Assembly: GCA_002898615.1 (NCBI GenBank)
Contig: BEIB01000042.1
Span: 1-7,097 of the forward strand
Source of the DNA: a bacterium HR25
GTDB taxonomy: Bacteria; Chloroflexota; Dehalococcoidia; SM23-28-2; HRbin24
Reading direction: 5' to 3'
DNA length: 7,097 nt
The stretch's first letter is position 1. Every line of letters begins with the position of its first letter. The translations under genes were made by a program, and so were the position numbers. The notes under the pieces are model-generated. The model was given only the letters and a program-made list of their open reading frames with translations, did no database searches and was not told the origin of the DNA. Of this stretch, positions 1 to 5,166 are shown one piece after another.

Positions 1-830
1 CGCCTCAGGAGGCCGTTGGCCGCCACCCCGCCGGACAGGAGCACCTCCACCGCCGCCGTCTCCCGGGCCGCCCGCACGACGCGGGAGACCAGGGCGTCCA
101 CCACCGCCTCCTGGAAGGCAGCCGCCACCTCGGGGACGGAGGGCGGCTCCCCGTATTCCCCTCGCATCAGGCGCAGGACGTGGGTCTTCAGGCCGCTGAA
201 GCTGAAGTCATAGGGGCTCTGGGGCCGGCCGCGGGGCAGGCGCAGGGTCACGCGGCCCGCCTCCCGGGCCGTCCGCTCGATGGCGGGGCCGCCCGGGAAG
301 CCCAGACCCAGCAGCCGCGCCACCTTGTCGAAGGCCTCGCCCGCCGCATCGTCCACCGACTGCCCCAGCCGCCGGAAGCGACCGTGCGCCTCCATCAGCA
401 CCAGGTCGGTGTGGCCGCCGGAGACCACCAAGCAGAGGGCAGGCAGGCGAGGCTCCGGCCCCTCCTCCAACCAGTTGGCGTAGATGTGCCCCTCCAGGTG
501 GTTGATGGCCACCAGGGGGAGGCCCCAGGCGTAGGCCAGGGCCTTGGCCAGATTGGCCCCCACCACCAGCGACCCCGCCAGACCGGGGCCGATGGTGACG
601 GCCACGGCGTCCAGCTCCTGGGGCCGGCAGCCGGCCTCCCGGAGGGCGGCCTCCACCACCGGCAGGAGCGCCTCCAGATGGTGGCGGGAGGCCACCTCCG
701 GCACCACGCCCCCGTAGCGGGCGTGGAGGGCGGCCTGGGAGGCGACGACGTTGGCCAGAAGCCGCCGCCCGTCCTCCACCACGGCGGCGGCCGTCTCGTC
801 GCAGGAGGTCTCGATGCCCAGCACCCTCAT
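1..830 (-). CDS. tsaD: tRNA N6-adenosine threonylcarbamoyltransferase TsaD, 3' end cut by window edge
   Basis: TsaD is the catalytic subunit that transfers threonylcarbamoyl from threonylcarbamoyl-AMP to A37 of ANN-decoding tRNAs (t6A) in the cytoplasm. The frame is read from ATG 830-828 and stays open to the left edge, giving 276 codons. The family is usually about 340 residues, so roughly 65-75 C-terminal residues are missing. Seen in order: N-terminal [13 protein letters not shown] (ASKHA fold, residues 1-13), IGPGLAGSL (80-88), the metal-binding HLEGH (H111 and H115), VSGGH (136-140), [22 protein letters not shown] (about 164-185), SFSGLKT (210-216) and GGVAANGLL near the cut. The start overlaps the stop of the upstream gene as ATGA, which implies translational coupling. 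The partners TsaB, TsaE and TsaC are not in the window. Nothing in the visible part looks damaged. The identification is essentially certain. Confidence 0.97.
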   Translation of the reverse strand, partial: MRVLGIETSCDETAAAVVEDGRRLLANVVASQAALHARYGGVVPEVASRHHLEALLPVVEAALREAGCRPQELDAVAVTIGPGLAGSLVVGANLAKALAYAWGLPLVAINHLEGHIYANWLEEGPEPRLPALCLVVSGGHTDLVLMEAHGRFRRLGQSVDDAAGEAFDKVARLLGLGFPGGPAIERTAREAGRVTLRLPRGRPQSPYDFSFSGLKTHVLRLMRGEYGEPPSVPEVAAAFQEAVVDALVSRVVRAARETAAVEVLLSGGVAANGLLR

Positions 831-1501
831 CCCTCTCCCTCCTCCCGGGCCGGGTCATCCGTCACCACCAGCAGGATGGCAGCGAACCAGTCCATCTCCC
901 GCACCCAACGGTAGAGGAGAGAGAGGCCGCGCTCGGGGCGCTGGCCCATGAGCTCGCGCAGCCGCTCCTGGGAAAGGGCCTCGGCCAGATTGCTGGAGGC
1001 GAGGAGGAGGCGATCGCCAGCGGCCAGCTCATGGCGGGTGAAGGCGGGATAGATATCGTCGGCCAGCCCCAGGGGGCCCTGGGCCTCCGGGATGTGGGGC
1101 TGGAGGGGCTGCAGCGTCCTGCCGCGAAAGGCGTAGGCCAGGGCGGGGCCCACCTGGGCCAGATATGCCTCCCGTCCCCGCACCGTCAGGGCGGATACGC
1201 CAGCCGCCACCCACTGTTCGCGCAGGCTGCGCCCGTTCCAGCTCTTCAGGTCACGATGGGCGGCCCGGAGGGCCCGCAGCAGCCCCCCGGTCAGGGAGAG
1301 CCGCTCCCGGTGGAAGCTCTCGCCGATGACGGCCGCCACGTCGGCGCAGAACTCCTCGCTGCCGGGCAGGGCAGGCTCCACCACCAGGTAGAGGTCGGGG
1401 CCGCCCTCCGCCCCCTCCTGGAGGTAGACAGCGGTAAAGGGGCCGTCCTCCCGCAACTGGCCGCGCAGGATGCTGAAGTGGGAGACCCAGAGCATGGTCA
1501 T
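827..1501 (-). CDS. Degenerate PP2C-fold (PPM-type phosphatase-like) protein, probable pseudophosphatase
   Basis: This 224-residue protein looks like a divergent PPM/PP2C phosphatase domain. The recognisable parts are [20 protein letters not shown] (residues 99-118, like the family's GTTA...VANVGDSRAYL strands), PLGLADD (143-149), [15 protein letters not shown] (162-176, where active enzymes read GDRLLLCSDGL), and a final [10 protein letters not shown] (204-213, where active enzymes read DNxTxxVV). The metal-ligand Asp of the N-terminal DGxGG motif appears to be replaced ([11 protein letters not shown], 37-47), and SDG has become SSN. Only D204 of the usual acidic ligands may remain. I therefore infer a binding or scaffold role instead of phosphatase activity. 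The start ATG 1501 has GGAGG at 1509-1513 with 7-nt spacing; an in-frame ATG at 1495 is an alternative. Its TGA overlaps the tsaD ATG. The fold is inferred from motif pattern only. Confidence 0.72.
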   Translation of the reverse strand: MTMLWVSHFSILRGQLREDGPFTAVYLQEGAEGGPDLYLVVEPALPGSEEFCADVAAVIGESFHRERLSLTGGLLRALRAAHRDLKSWNGRSLREQWVAAGVSALTVRGREAYLAQVGPALAYAFRGRTLQPLQPHIPEAQGPLGLADDIYPAFTRHELAAGDRLLLASSNLAEALSQERLRELMGQRPERGLSLLYRWVREMDWFAAILLVVTDDPAREEGEG

Positions 1502-1508
1502 AAGGTGG

Positions 1509-1513
1509 CCTCC
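1509..1513 (-). promoter_or_regulatory. Ribosome binding site of the PP2C-like gene
   Basis: GGAGG on the minus strand lies 7 nt before ATG 1501. It supports ATG 1501 over the in-frame ATG two codons downstream, for which the spacing would be 13 nt. Confidence 0.75.
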
Positions 1514-1561
1514 GGGGCGACCACTTATGGAGGATACAACGGTGGGACGCTTGACGTTAGC

Positions 1562-1577
1562 GCCGGGCCTACCCGGC
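1562..1577 (-). other. GC-rich hairpin enclosing the stop codon of the regulator gene
   Basis: GCCGGG and CCCGGC form a perfect 6-bp stem with a 4-nt loop that contains the TAG stop of the SufR-like gene. No T-run follows on the minus strand, so it is not a standard intrinsic terminator. It could weakly pause transcription or protect the mRNA end between this gene and the PP2C-like gene 67 nt downstream. It could also arise by chance in such GC-rich DNA. Confidence 0.3.
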
Positions 1578-2216
1578 CTCTGCCCTGACGAGGGGGCGGA
1601 TGCGGTAGGTGCAGGCCCCCTCCCCCCGCAAAAGGCTGCGGGTCAGCCGGGTGTCCGCCCCCACGAGCTGCCGCACCATCTCCACGTGCAGGGCGCAGAT
1701 GGCCCGGTCCTCCTGGGCCACGCGGGAGTAGGGGCAGGTGAACTGGTCTATGTAGAACTCGTCGCCCTTGCGGGAGCACTGGGCCAGGCAGCCCTGCTCC
1801 TCCATGAGGCGCACCGTCTCCGCCACCCGCTCCTCCACCGGACGCCCCTCCACTCGCTCTATGTGAGGGGCGGCCATGCGGGCAGCCACCCGCTTCAGGA
1901 GCTGATGGAAGCGCTCGCTGCCCTCACTGGCCTTCAGTTCCCCCAGGAGGGCCAGGGCCAGCTCATCGTAGTGCTTGGGGAAGAGGGACTCCGCCTTCTC
2001 GGTCAGAGAGTAGACCAGAGTGGGCCTTCCCACCCGGCCCCGCTCCTCGCGGGCCGTCACCAGGCCGTCCCGCTCCAGCACCGTCAGGTGCTGCCGTATG
2101 CCGGTGGCGGTCAGCCCCAACAGCTCCCCCAGCTCCTTCACGGTGGCGCGCCCCGCCCGCTGCAGGTAGCGTATGATCTCCTGCCGGGTGGTCTGGAGGT
2201 GGAGGCTATTGCTCAT
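1569..2216 (-). CDS. SufR-like Fe-S-sensing winged-helix transcriptional regulator
   Basis: This DNA-binding regulator has 215 residues from ATG 2216. An N-terminal winged helix (about residues 10-72) contains VKELGELLGLTATGIRQHL (26-44), followed by a basic wing with RGRVGRPTLVYSLT. The C-terminal half carries cysteines C143, C147, C161, C174 and C202. The last three are spaced 13 and then 28 residues apart, matching what I recall for the three [4Fe-4S]-ligating cysteines of actinobacterial SufR; the CPY...C...GEGAC context also fits. C143/C147 form an extra CxxxC pair. SufR proteins repress Fe-S assembly operons, but no suf genes lie in this window, so the targets are unknown. The longer start, ATG 2228, would add MPDR; I prefer 2216 because a TATAAT box overlaps 2228. 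Neither start has a normally spaced ribosome site. It is probably autoregulated through the inverted repeat just upstream and may be co-transcribed with the PP2C-like gene and tsaD. Confidence 0.85.
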   Translation of the reverse strand: MSNSLHLQTTRQEIIRYLQRAGRATVKELGELLGLTATGIRQHLTVLERDGLVTAREERGRVGRPTLVYSLTEKAESLFPKHYDELALALLGELKASEGSERFHQLLKRVAARMAAPHIERVEGRPVEERVAETVRLMEEQGCLAQCSRKGDEFYIDQFTCPYSRVAQEDRAICALHVEMVRQLVGADTRLTRSLLRGEGACTYRIRPLVRAEAG

Positions 2217-2226
2217 CCTGTCAGGC

Positions 2227-2235
2227 ATTATAACA
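2227..2235 (-). promoter_or_regulatory. Extended -10 promoter of the SufR-like regulator
   Basis: The minus strand reads TGTTATAAT, a perfect extended -10 (TGnTATAAT), with no clear TTGACA box upstream. This is expected for extended -10 promoters. The predicted transcript start, about 7 nt downstream at 2220-2219, leaves only 3-4 nt before ATG 2216, so the mRNA would be leaderless. The box overlaps ATG 2228, which could not then be the start codon. Confidence 0.5.
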
Positions 2236-2246
2236 CTTTATGCAGC

Positions 2247-2252
2247 TATAAT
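2247..2252 (+). promoter_or_regulatory. -10 box of the divergent promoter for the 136-residue gene
   Basis: TATAAT at 2247-2252 lies in an AT-rich island, with a predicted start near 2259 and a 28-nt leader before ATG 2287. No good -35 hexamer is visible at 16-18 bp upstream (GGCATT or similar), so the promoter may be weak or factor-dependent. The box overlaps the right arm of the inverted repeat. Confidence 0.45.
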
Positions 2253-2286
2253 GATACTTTAGAGCGAAAACGCCGGCGGTGAGAAG

Positions 2287-2697
2287 ATGACAGGTCCCGA
2301 CCCTCTGGAGCTAAAGACGGAGGCAGACGATATCCTGGAGCGGGCGGCCCAGCGCCTGCGGGCCCTCCTGCACGAGGCCGTCTCCCGCCTGAACCCCTTC
2401 CCACCCTTCCCGGGCGCCTTCTTCACTTACGGCATTGAGATCGACGAGCCGCTGGCGGGGGACGACCCCGACCGCGGCTGTGTGGTCCTGGGGCCGGACG
2501 GCGAGCTGTACGAGCTGGTCATCGGCTACGAGCTGCCCATCTTCCCCGAGGAGGCCCACGACCCGGTGGCCACCCGCAAGGAGGAATTGAAGCCCCTCGA
2601 CCTGCACCCGCGGGACTACATCTTCTACGCCTACCGGGCCCTCACCCGGGTGACGGAGCTACTGCTGGAGCAGGGGACCGGCCGGGGGAGGCCCTAG
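2287..2697 (+). CDS. Conserved-looking hypothetical protein, divergent from the SufR-like regulator
   Basis: I do not recognise this 136-residue soluble, acidic protein. An N-terminal helix (about residues 8-35, [19 protein letters not shown]) may form a coiled coil. It is followed by [19 protein letters not shown] (37-55) and a probable beta region with [20 protein letters not shown] (65-84). A second helical part (about 92-130) contains [13 protein letters not shown]. There is one cysteine, no signal peptide and no membrane segment. GGTGAG at 2278-2283 lies 3 nt before the ATG, a usable but close ribosome site. It is the only plus-strand gene, and codon use matches the neighbours. The shared promoter island suggests control by the adjacent regulator. 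Its TAG interlocks with the moaC TAG in one CTAG. It is very probably a real gene of unknown function. Confidence 0.8.
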   Translation: MTGPDPLELKTEADDILERAAQRLRALLHEAVSRLNPFPPFPGAFFTYGIEIDEPLAGDDPDRGCVVLGPDGELYELVIGYELPIFPEEAHDPVATRKEELKPLDLHPRDYIFYAYRALTRVTELLLEQGTGRGRP

Positions 2698-3191
2698 TCC
2701 TCCAGGACTATCGGGCCGCTCCTGCCCCCGGACTTGCGCACCAGCCTGATATCGGAGATGCGGGCGCCCCGATCCACCGCCTTCACCATGTCGTAGACGG
2801 TGAGGGCGGCCACCGCCACCGCCACCAGCGCCTCCATCTCCACGCCGGTGCGCCCCGTGGTGCGCACCCTCGACTCGATCTCCAGGCAGGCGGAGGCCTC
2901 GTCGGCACGGAGGTCTACCTCCACGTCGGTGAGCAGGAGGGGATGGCAGAGGGGTATCAGCTCCGGGGTCCGCTTGGCGGCCATGATGCCGGCGAGGCGA
3001 GCGGTGGCGAGGACGTCCCCCTTGGCCACCTGCCCCTCCTGGACCAGGCGCAGCGTCTCCGGCCTCAGGTAGACCCGCCCCCGGGCCACCGCCTCACGCG
3101 CCGTCTCCCCTTTGGCGGTGATGTCCACCATGCGGGGACGCCCCGACTCGTCCAGGTGGGTCAGGCGGCCGGTCTCGTCCATCTCAGACAT
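2694..3191 (-). CDS. moaC: Cyclic pyranopterin monophosphate synthase MoaC
   Basis: MoaC converts the MoaA product 3',8-cyclo-7,8-dihydro-GTP into cyclic pyranopterin monophosphate, completing step one of molybdenum cofactor synthesis in the cytoplasm. From ATG 3191 the protein has 165 residues (E. coli MoaC has 161). Family motifs are [15 protein letters not shown] (residues 10-24), [18 protein letters not shown] (56-73), LIPLCHPL (78-85), [11 protein letters not shown] (112-122), [11 protein letters not shown] (131-141) and RKSGGRSG near the end. The residues matching the E. coli active site are all present: K57, H83, E118, D134 and K137. The longer open frame to GTG 3257 adds a Pro/Gly-rich stretch unlike MoaC and is rejected. 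ATG 3182, giving 162 residues, is an equally possible start and sits one base after the stop of the candidate 82-codon ORF. It is the last gene of the minus-strand string, downstream of moaA. Confidence 0.95.
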   Translation of the reverse strand: MSEMDETGRLTHLDESGRPRMVDITAKGETAREAVARGRVYLRPETLRLVQEGQVAKGDVLATARLAGIMAAKRTPELIPLCHPLLLTDVEVDLRADEASACLEIESRVRTTGRTGVEMEALVAVAVAALTVYDMVKAVDRGARISDIRLVRKSGGRSGPIVLED

Positions 3192-3432
3192 CCGCCGTGC
3201 GCCGCAGCCGGCGAGCGACTTGGACAGCCCGGGAGGTGGCCCGACCGGCCCCGGCAAGGAGACGTCGCACGATGAATTGTGGCTCCTCGCCGCCCGCGTA
3301 GCCTACGGCCGTGGGCCGCCGGGGCGGCGGGCGCCCGCCTGTCGCCGCCGGCTGAGGCCGCCGACCGGCCTCCTCCGGCCGCGACAGGGGGATGCCGGGG
3401 GAAAACAGCCGCAGGCGGTAGGGCCAGCTCAC
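3184..3432 (-). CDS. Possible small 82-residue protein between moaA and moaC
   Basis: This open frame starts with GTG 3 nt after the moaA stop. It ends with TGA that overlaps the moaC ATG at 3191 or stops one base before the ATG at 3182, so it fills the operon gap exactly. GGGGG about 7 nt upstream is a weak ribosome site. The product is Arg-, Pro- and Ala-rich (residues 23-45 are especially low in complexity), begins [16 protein letters not shown], and ends in a basic amphipathic stretch (about 52-80, [16 protein letters not shown]). The opening looks vaguely like MoaD, but there is no C-terminal Gly-Gly and no ubiquitin-like pattern, so I do not call it MoaD. About four-fifths of third codon positions are G/C, as expected for coding but also for any frame here. 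It may instead be a structured spacer. Confidence 0.38.
   Translation of the reverse strand: MSWPYRLRLFSPGIPLSRPEEAGRRPQPAATGGRPPPRRPTAVGYAGGEEPQFIVRRLLAGAGRATSRAVQVARRLRRTADV
3326..3339. repeat. Perfect 14-bp GC palindrome in the moaA-moaC interval
   Basis: GGCGGGCGCCCGCC is its own reverse complement. It sits in a densely GC-rich stretch (about 3311-3385) that also holds a CGGCC/GGCCG hairpin around 3364-3379. The RNA would be heavily structured. No T-run follows, so it is not a classical terminator. Pausing, RNA stability or simple base composition are all possible. Confidence 0.3.
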
Positions 3433-3435
3433 GCC

Positions 3436-4524
3436 CTAGCCCCCGATCTGGATCATCTTGCGCCAGCGGGGACGGTTGCCGTCCCACAGGTGGTGGGCGT
3501 CCGGCTTGGTGCGCAGGGCCAGGAGGATGGCCGCCCGCAGCGCCTCGTCGTCGCCTCCGGAGCGGAGGACACCCTTCAGGTCTACTTCGTGGTCGGTCAG
3601 GAGGCAGGGGCGGATCTTGCCGTCGGCCGTCAGGCGCATACGGTTGCAGGAGGCGCAGAACTGGTGCTCCGTGAGGGGGCTGATGAAGCCCACCAGGCCG
3701 CGGGCCCCGGGCAGCCGCCAGTAGCGGGCGGGGCCGGCTCCGGAGGCGCTCTCCGCCGGCTCCAGGGGGCCCAGGGCGCCCTCGATGCGCCGCTTCACCT
3801 CCCGCGTGGGGACGAAGGCCAGCTCCAGCCCCCCCTCGCCTTTGTTGCAGGAGCTCTCCTCCTCCAGAAAGGGCATCAGCTCTATGAAGCGGACCTCCCA
3901 GTCCTCCTCCAGGGTGGTGCGGGCGAACTCCACCACCTCGTCGTCGTTGAGGCCCCGCATGACCACCACGTTGAGCTTGATGGGCCGCAGGCCCGCCCGC
4001 CGCGCCGCCTCGATGCCGGCGAAGACGTCCCCTATCTTCCCCCAGCGAGTGATGGCACGGAAGCGCTCGGGCCGCAGGGTGTCCAGGCTGATGTTGACCC
4101 GACGCAGGCCGGCGCGGGCCAGCTCCCCCGCCAGGGCGGCCAGAGCGATGCCGTTGGTGGTCATGGCGACATCCTCGATGCCCGGCGTCCCGTTTATCCA
4201 GCGGACGAGCTGGACGAGACCGTTGCGCACCGTGGGCTCGCCGCCGGTGAGGCGGACGCGGCGCAGCCCCATGCCCGCCGCCACGCGGACTATGCGGTGT
4301 ATCTCCTCCAGGGTCAGGATCTCCTCCCGGGGCACCCACTCTATCCCCTGCTCCGGCATGCAATAGACGCAGCGCAGGTTGCAGCGGTCGGTGATGGAGA
4401 TGCGCAGGTAGTGGATGTTCCGCCCCACCGGGTCTACGAGCCCGCTTCCGGCCAGCGCCGGCAGCTCCGACGGCCGGGCGGAGACGCTGGTGAGGGGGAT
4501 CAGTTCCTCGCTCCAGCCGGGCAT
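3436..4524 (-). CDS. moaA: GTP 3',8-cyclase MoaA (radical SAM)
   Basis: MoaA uses two [4Fe-4S] clusters and S-adenosylmethionine to convert GTP into 3',8-cyclo-7,8-dihydro-GTP, the substrate of MoaC. The protein has 362 residues. The radical-SAM motif is CNLRCVYC (C48, C52, C55), with GGEPTVR at 94-100 for SAM binding. NISLDTL lies at 144-150. The C-terminal cluster site CASCNRMRLTADGKIRPCL contains C290, C293 and C307. The chain ends in the conserved Gly-Gly that reaches into the active site. It is slightly longer than usual because about 30 residues precede the VGRNIHYLRISITDRC core. ATG 4524 is chosen because GAGG lies 5 nt upstream and the rdgB stop is only 7 nt away; no ATG/GTG start is seen nearer the core. 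All key residues are intact, so the enzyme should be active. Confidence 0.97.
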   Translation of the reverse strand: MPGWSEELIPLTSVSARPSELPALAGSGLVDPVGRNIHYLRISITDRCNLRCVYCMPEQGIEWVPREEILTLEEIHRIVRVAAGMGLRRVRLTGGEPTVRNGLVQLVRWINGTPGIEDVAMTTNGIALAALAGELARAGLRRVNISLDTLRPERFRAITRWGKIGDVFAGIEAARRAGLRPIKLNVVVMRGLNDDEVVEFARTTLEEDWEVRFIELMPFLEEESSCNKGEGGLELAFVPTREVKRRIEGALGPLEPAESASGAGPARYWRLPGARGLVGFISPLTEHQFCASCNRMRLTADGKIRPCLLTDHEVDLKGVLRSGGDDEALRAAILLALRTKPDAHHLWDGNRPRWRKMIQIGG

Positions 4525-4531
4525 GGCCGCC

Positions 4532-5152
4532 TCACCGTCCCTCCCACCGGTAGAGCAACTGCCTGAGGAGAGGGCGGAGCCGCCAGGCGGCCTGGGCGCG
4601 GTGGCTCAGGACGTTCTTCTCGTGCAGCGGCAGCTCGGCCATGGTGGCCATGCGGGCGGGCAGGTAGAAGATGGGGTCGTAGCCGAAGCCGCCCTCCCCC
4701 CGGGGCTCCAGGGCGATGAAGCCGGAGCAGATGCCCTCCACCACGTGCACCTCTTCTCTGCCCGGCGCCGCCACCGCCATCAGGCAGCGGAAACGGGCCG
4801 AGCGCCTCTCGGGCGGCAGGCCTTGCAGTCGCTCCAGGATGTACCGGAAGCGCTCCTGGTAGGTAGCCTCGGGACCCAGGAAGCGGGCCGAGAGGGGACC
4901 CGGGGTGCCTCCCAGGGCGTCTATCTCCAGCCCGGAGTCCTCCCCCAGCGCCACCAGCCCCGTGGCCTGGGCCGCCGCTCGTGCCTTCAGTATAGCATTG
5001 GCCCGGTAGGACTCTCCATCCTCTTCGGGGAAGTCCTCCCGGGCCAGGCCGACCTCAGCCGGCTTCACCAGCTCCCAGCCGCAGCCAGCCAGGAGCGGGA
5101 CCAGCTCCCTCAGCTTGCCCTGGTTGGTGGTGGCCAGAAGAAGGTGGGGTAT
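4532..5152 (-). CDS. rdgB: XTP/dITP diphosphatase (Ham1/RdgB family), apparent AUA start
   Basis: This enzyme hydrolyses non-canonical purine triphosphates (XTP, ITP, dITP, 6-hydroxylaminopurine dNTP) to monophosphate and pyrophosphate, keeping them out of DNA and RNA. Read from ATA 5152 it has 206 residues, normal for the family. It begins IPHLLLATTNQGKLREL, which contains the essential TxNxxK substrate loop (T9, N11 region, K13). Further motifs are GEDSGLEIDALGGTPGPLSARF (about 70-91, with acidic E71/D72), GGFGYDPIF (154-162) and SHRAQA (183-188). No ATG, GTG or TTG occurs in frame between the preceding gene and GTG 5068. Starting at GTG 5068 would delete the TxNxxK loop and the first strand, which would be inactive. 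A strong GGAGGAGGG lies just before the ATA. The gene starts 14 nt after the FBP gene and ends 7 nt before moaA. Confidence 0.93.
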   Translation of the reverse strand: MPHLLLATTNQGKLRELVPLLAGCGWELVKPAEVGLAREDFPEEDGESYRANAILKARAAAQATGLVALGEDSGLEIDALGGTPGPLSARFLGPEATYQERFRYILERLQGLPPERRSARFRCLMAVAAPGREEVHVVEGICSGFIALEPRGEGGFGYDPIFYLPARMATMAELPLHEKNVLSHRAQAAWRLRPLLRQLLYRWEGR

Positions 5153-5155
5153 AGT

Positions 5156-5164
5156 CCCTCCTCC
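5156..5164 (-). promoter_or_regulatory. Strong ribosome binding site that fixes the rdgB start at ATA 5152
   Basis: GGAGGAGGG on the minus strand lies between the FBP stop (5167) and ATA 5152. The first GGAGG is 7 nt from ATA and the overlapping one is 4 nt. No other in-frame initiator is within range, so it argues for initiation at or next to this ATA. Confidence 0.7.
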
Positions 5165-5166
5165 GG

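Larger units (their letters stand above)
2226..2253. promoter_or_regulatory. Inverted repeat in divergent promoter region, candidate operator
   Basis: CATTATA (2226-2232) and TATAATG (2247-2253) form a perfect 7-bp inverted repeat with a 14-bp spacer. The arm centres are 21 bp apart, about two helical turns, which suits a dimeric winged-helix regulator bound to one face. Each arm contains most of the -10 box of one of the two opposed promoters. ACTTTA also recurs directly at 2235-2240 and 2256-2261, again 21 bp apart. The site lies between the SufR-like gene and the divergent unknown gene, so autoregulation is the simplest reading. Binding itself is inferred. Confidence 0.5.

Noticed and set aside
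180..914. Plus-strand 244-codon frame opposite tsaD
   Set aside because: It is antisense to tsaD, whose motifs are intact throughout; the translation is His/Gly/Gln-rich shadow sequence.
1502..1568. Separate promoter for the PP2C-like gene and tsaD
   Set aside because: Only weak -10-like hexamers (TATCCT, CATAAG) are present, without a matching -35, so I cannot support a promoter here.
1470..2282. Plus-strand 270-codon frame opposite the SufR-like gene
   Set aside because: It is antisense to a clear winged-helix/cysteine regulator and runs through the promoter island.
2801..2830. Short CCACCG-type tandem repeat
   Set aside because: It encodes the normal Ala/Val-rich helix of MoaC ([10 protein letters not shown]) and needs no separate explanation.
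3192..3257. N-terminal extension of moaC to GTG 3257
   Set aside because: The added 22 residues are Pro/Gly-rich, unlike MoaC, and the protein is of normal length from ATG 3191 or 3182.
3184..3432. MoaD identity for the 82-codon ORF
   Set aside because: Only the opening YRLRLF stretch resembles MoaD. There is no C-terminal Gly-Gly, and the middle is Pro/Arg low complexity.
3161..4363. Minus-strand 400-codon frame overlapping moaA
   Set aside because: It is an out-of-frame shadow of moaA with Arg/Gly/Pro-rich low-complexity translation and no family motifs.
3112..4566. Plus-strand open frame of 484 codons opposite moaA and moaC
   Set aside because: It is antisense to two genes with complete family motifs, has shadow-type composition (Gly/Gln/Pro/His-rich), and GC-rich codon bias keeps antisense frames open.
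4532..5068. Short version of the XTP/dITP diphosphatase starting at GTG 5068
   Set aside because: It would lack the first strand and the TxNxxK loop that are coded intact just upstream; no mutation breaks the frame between.
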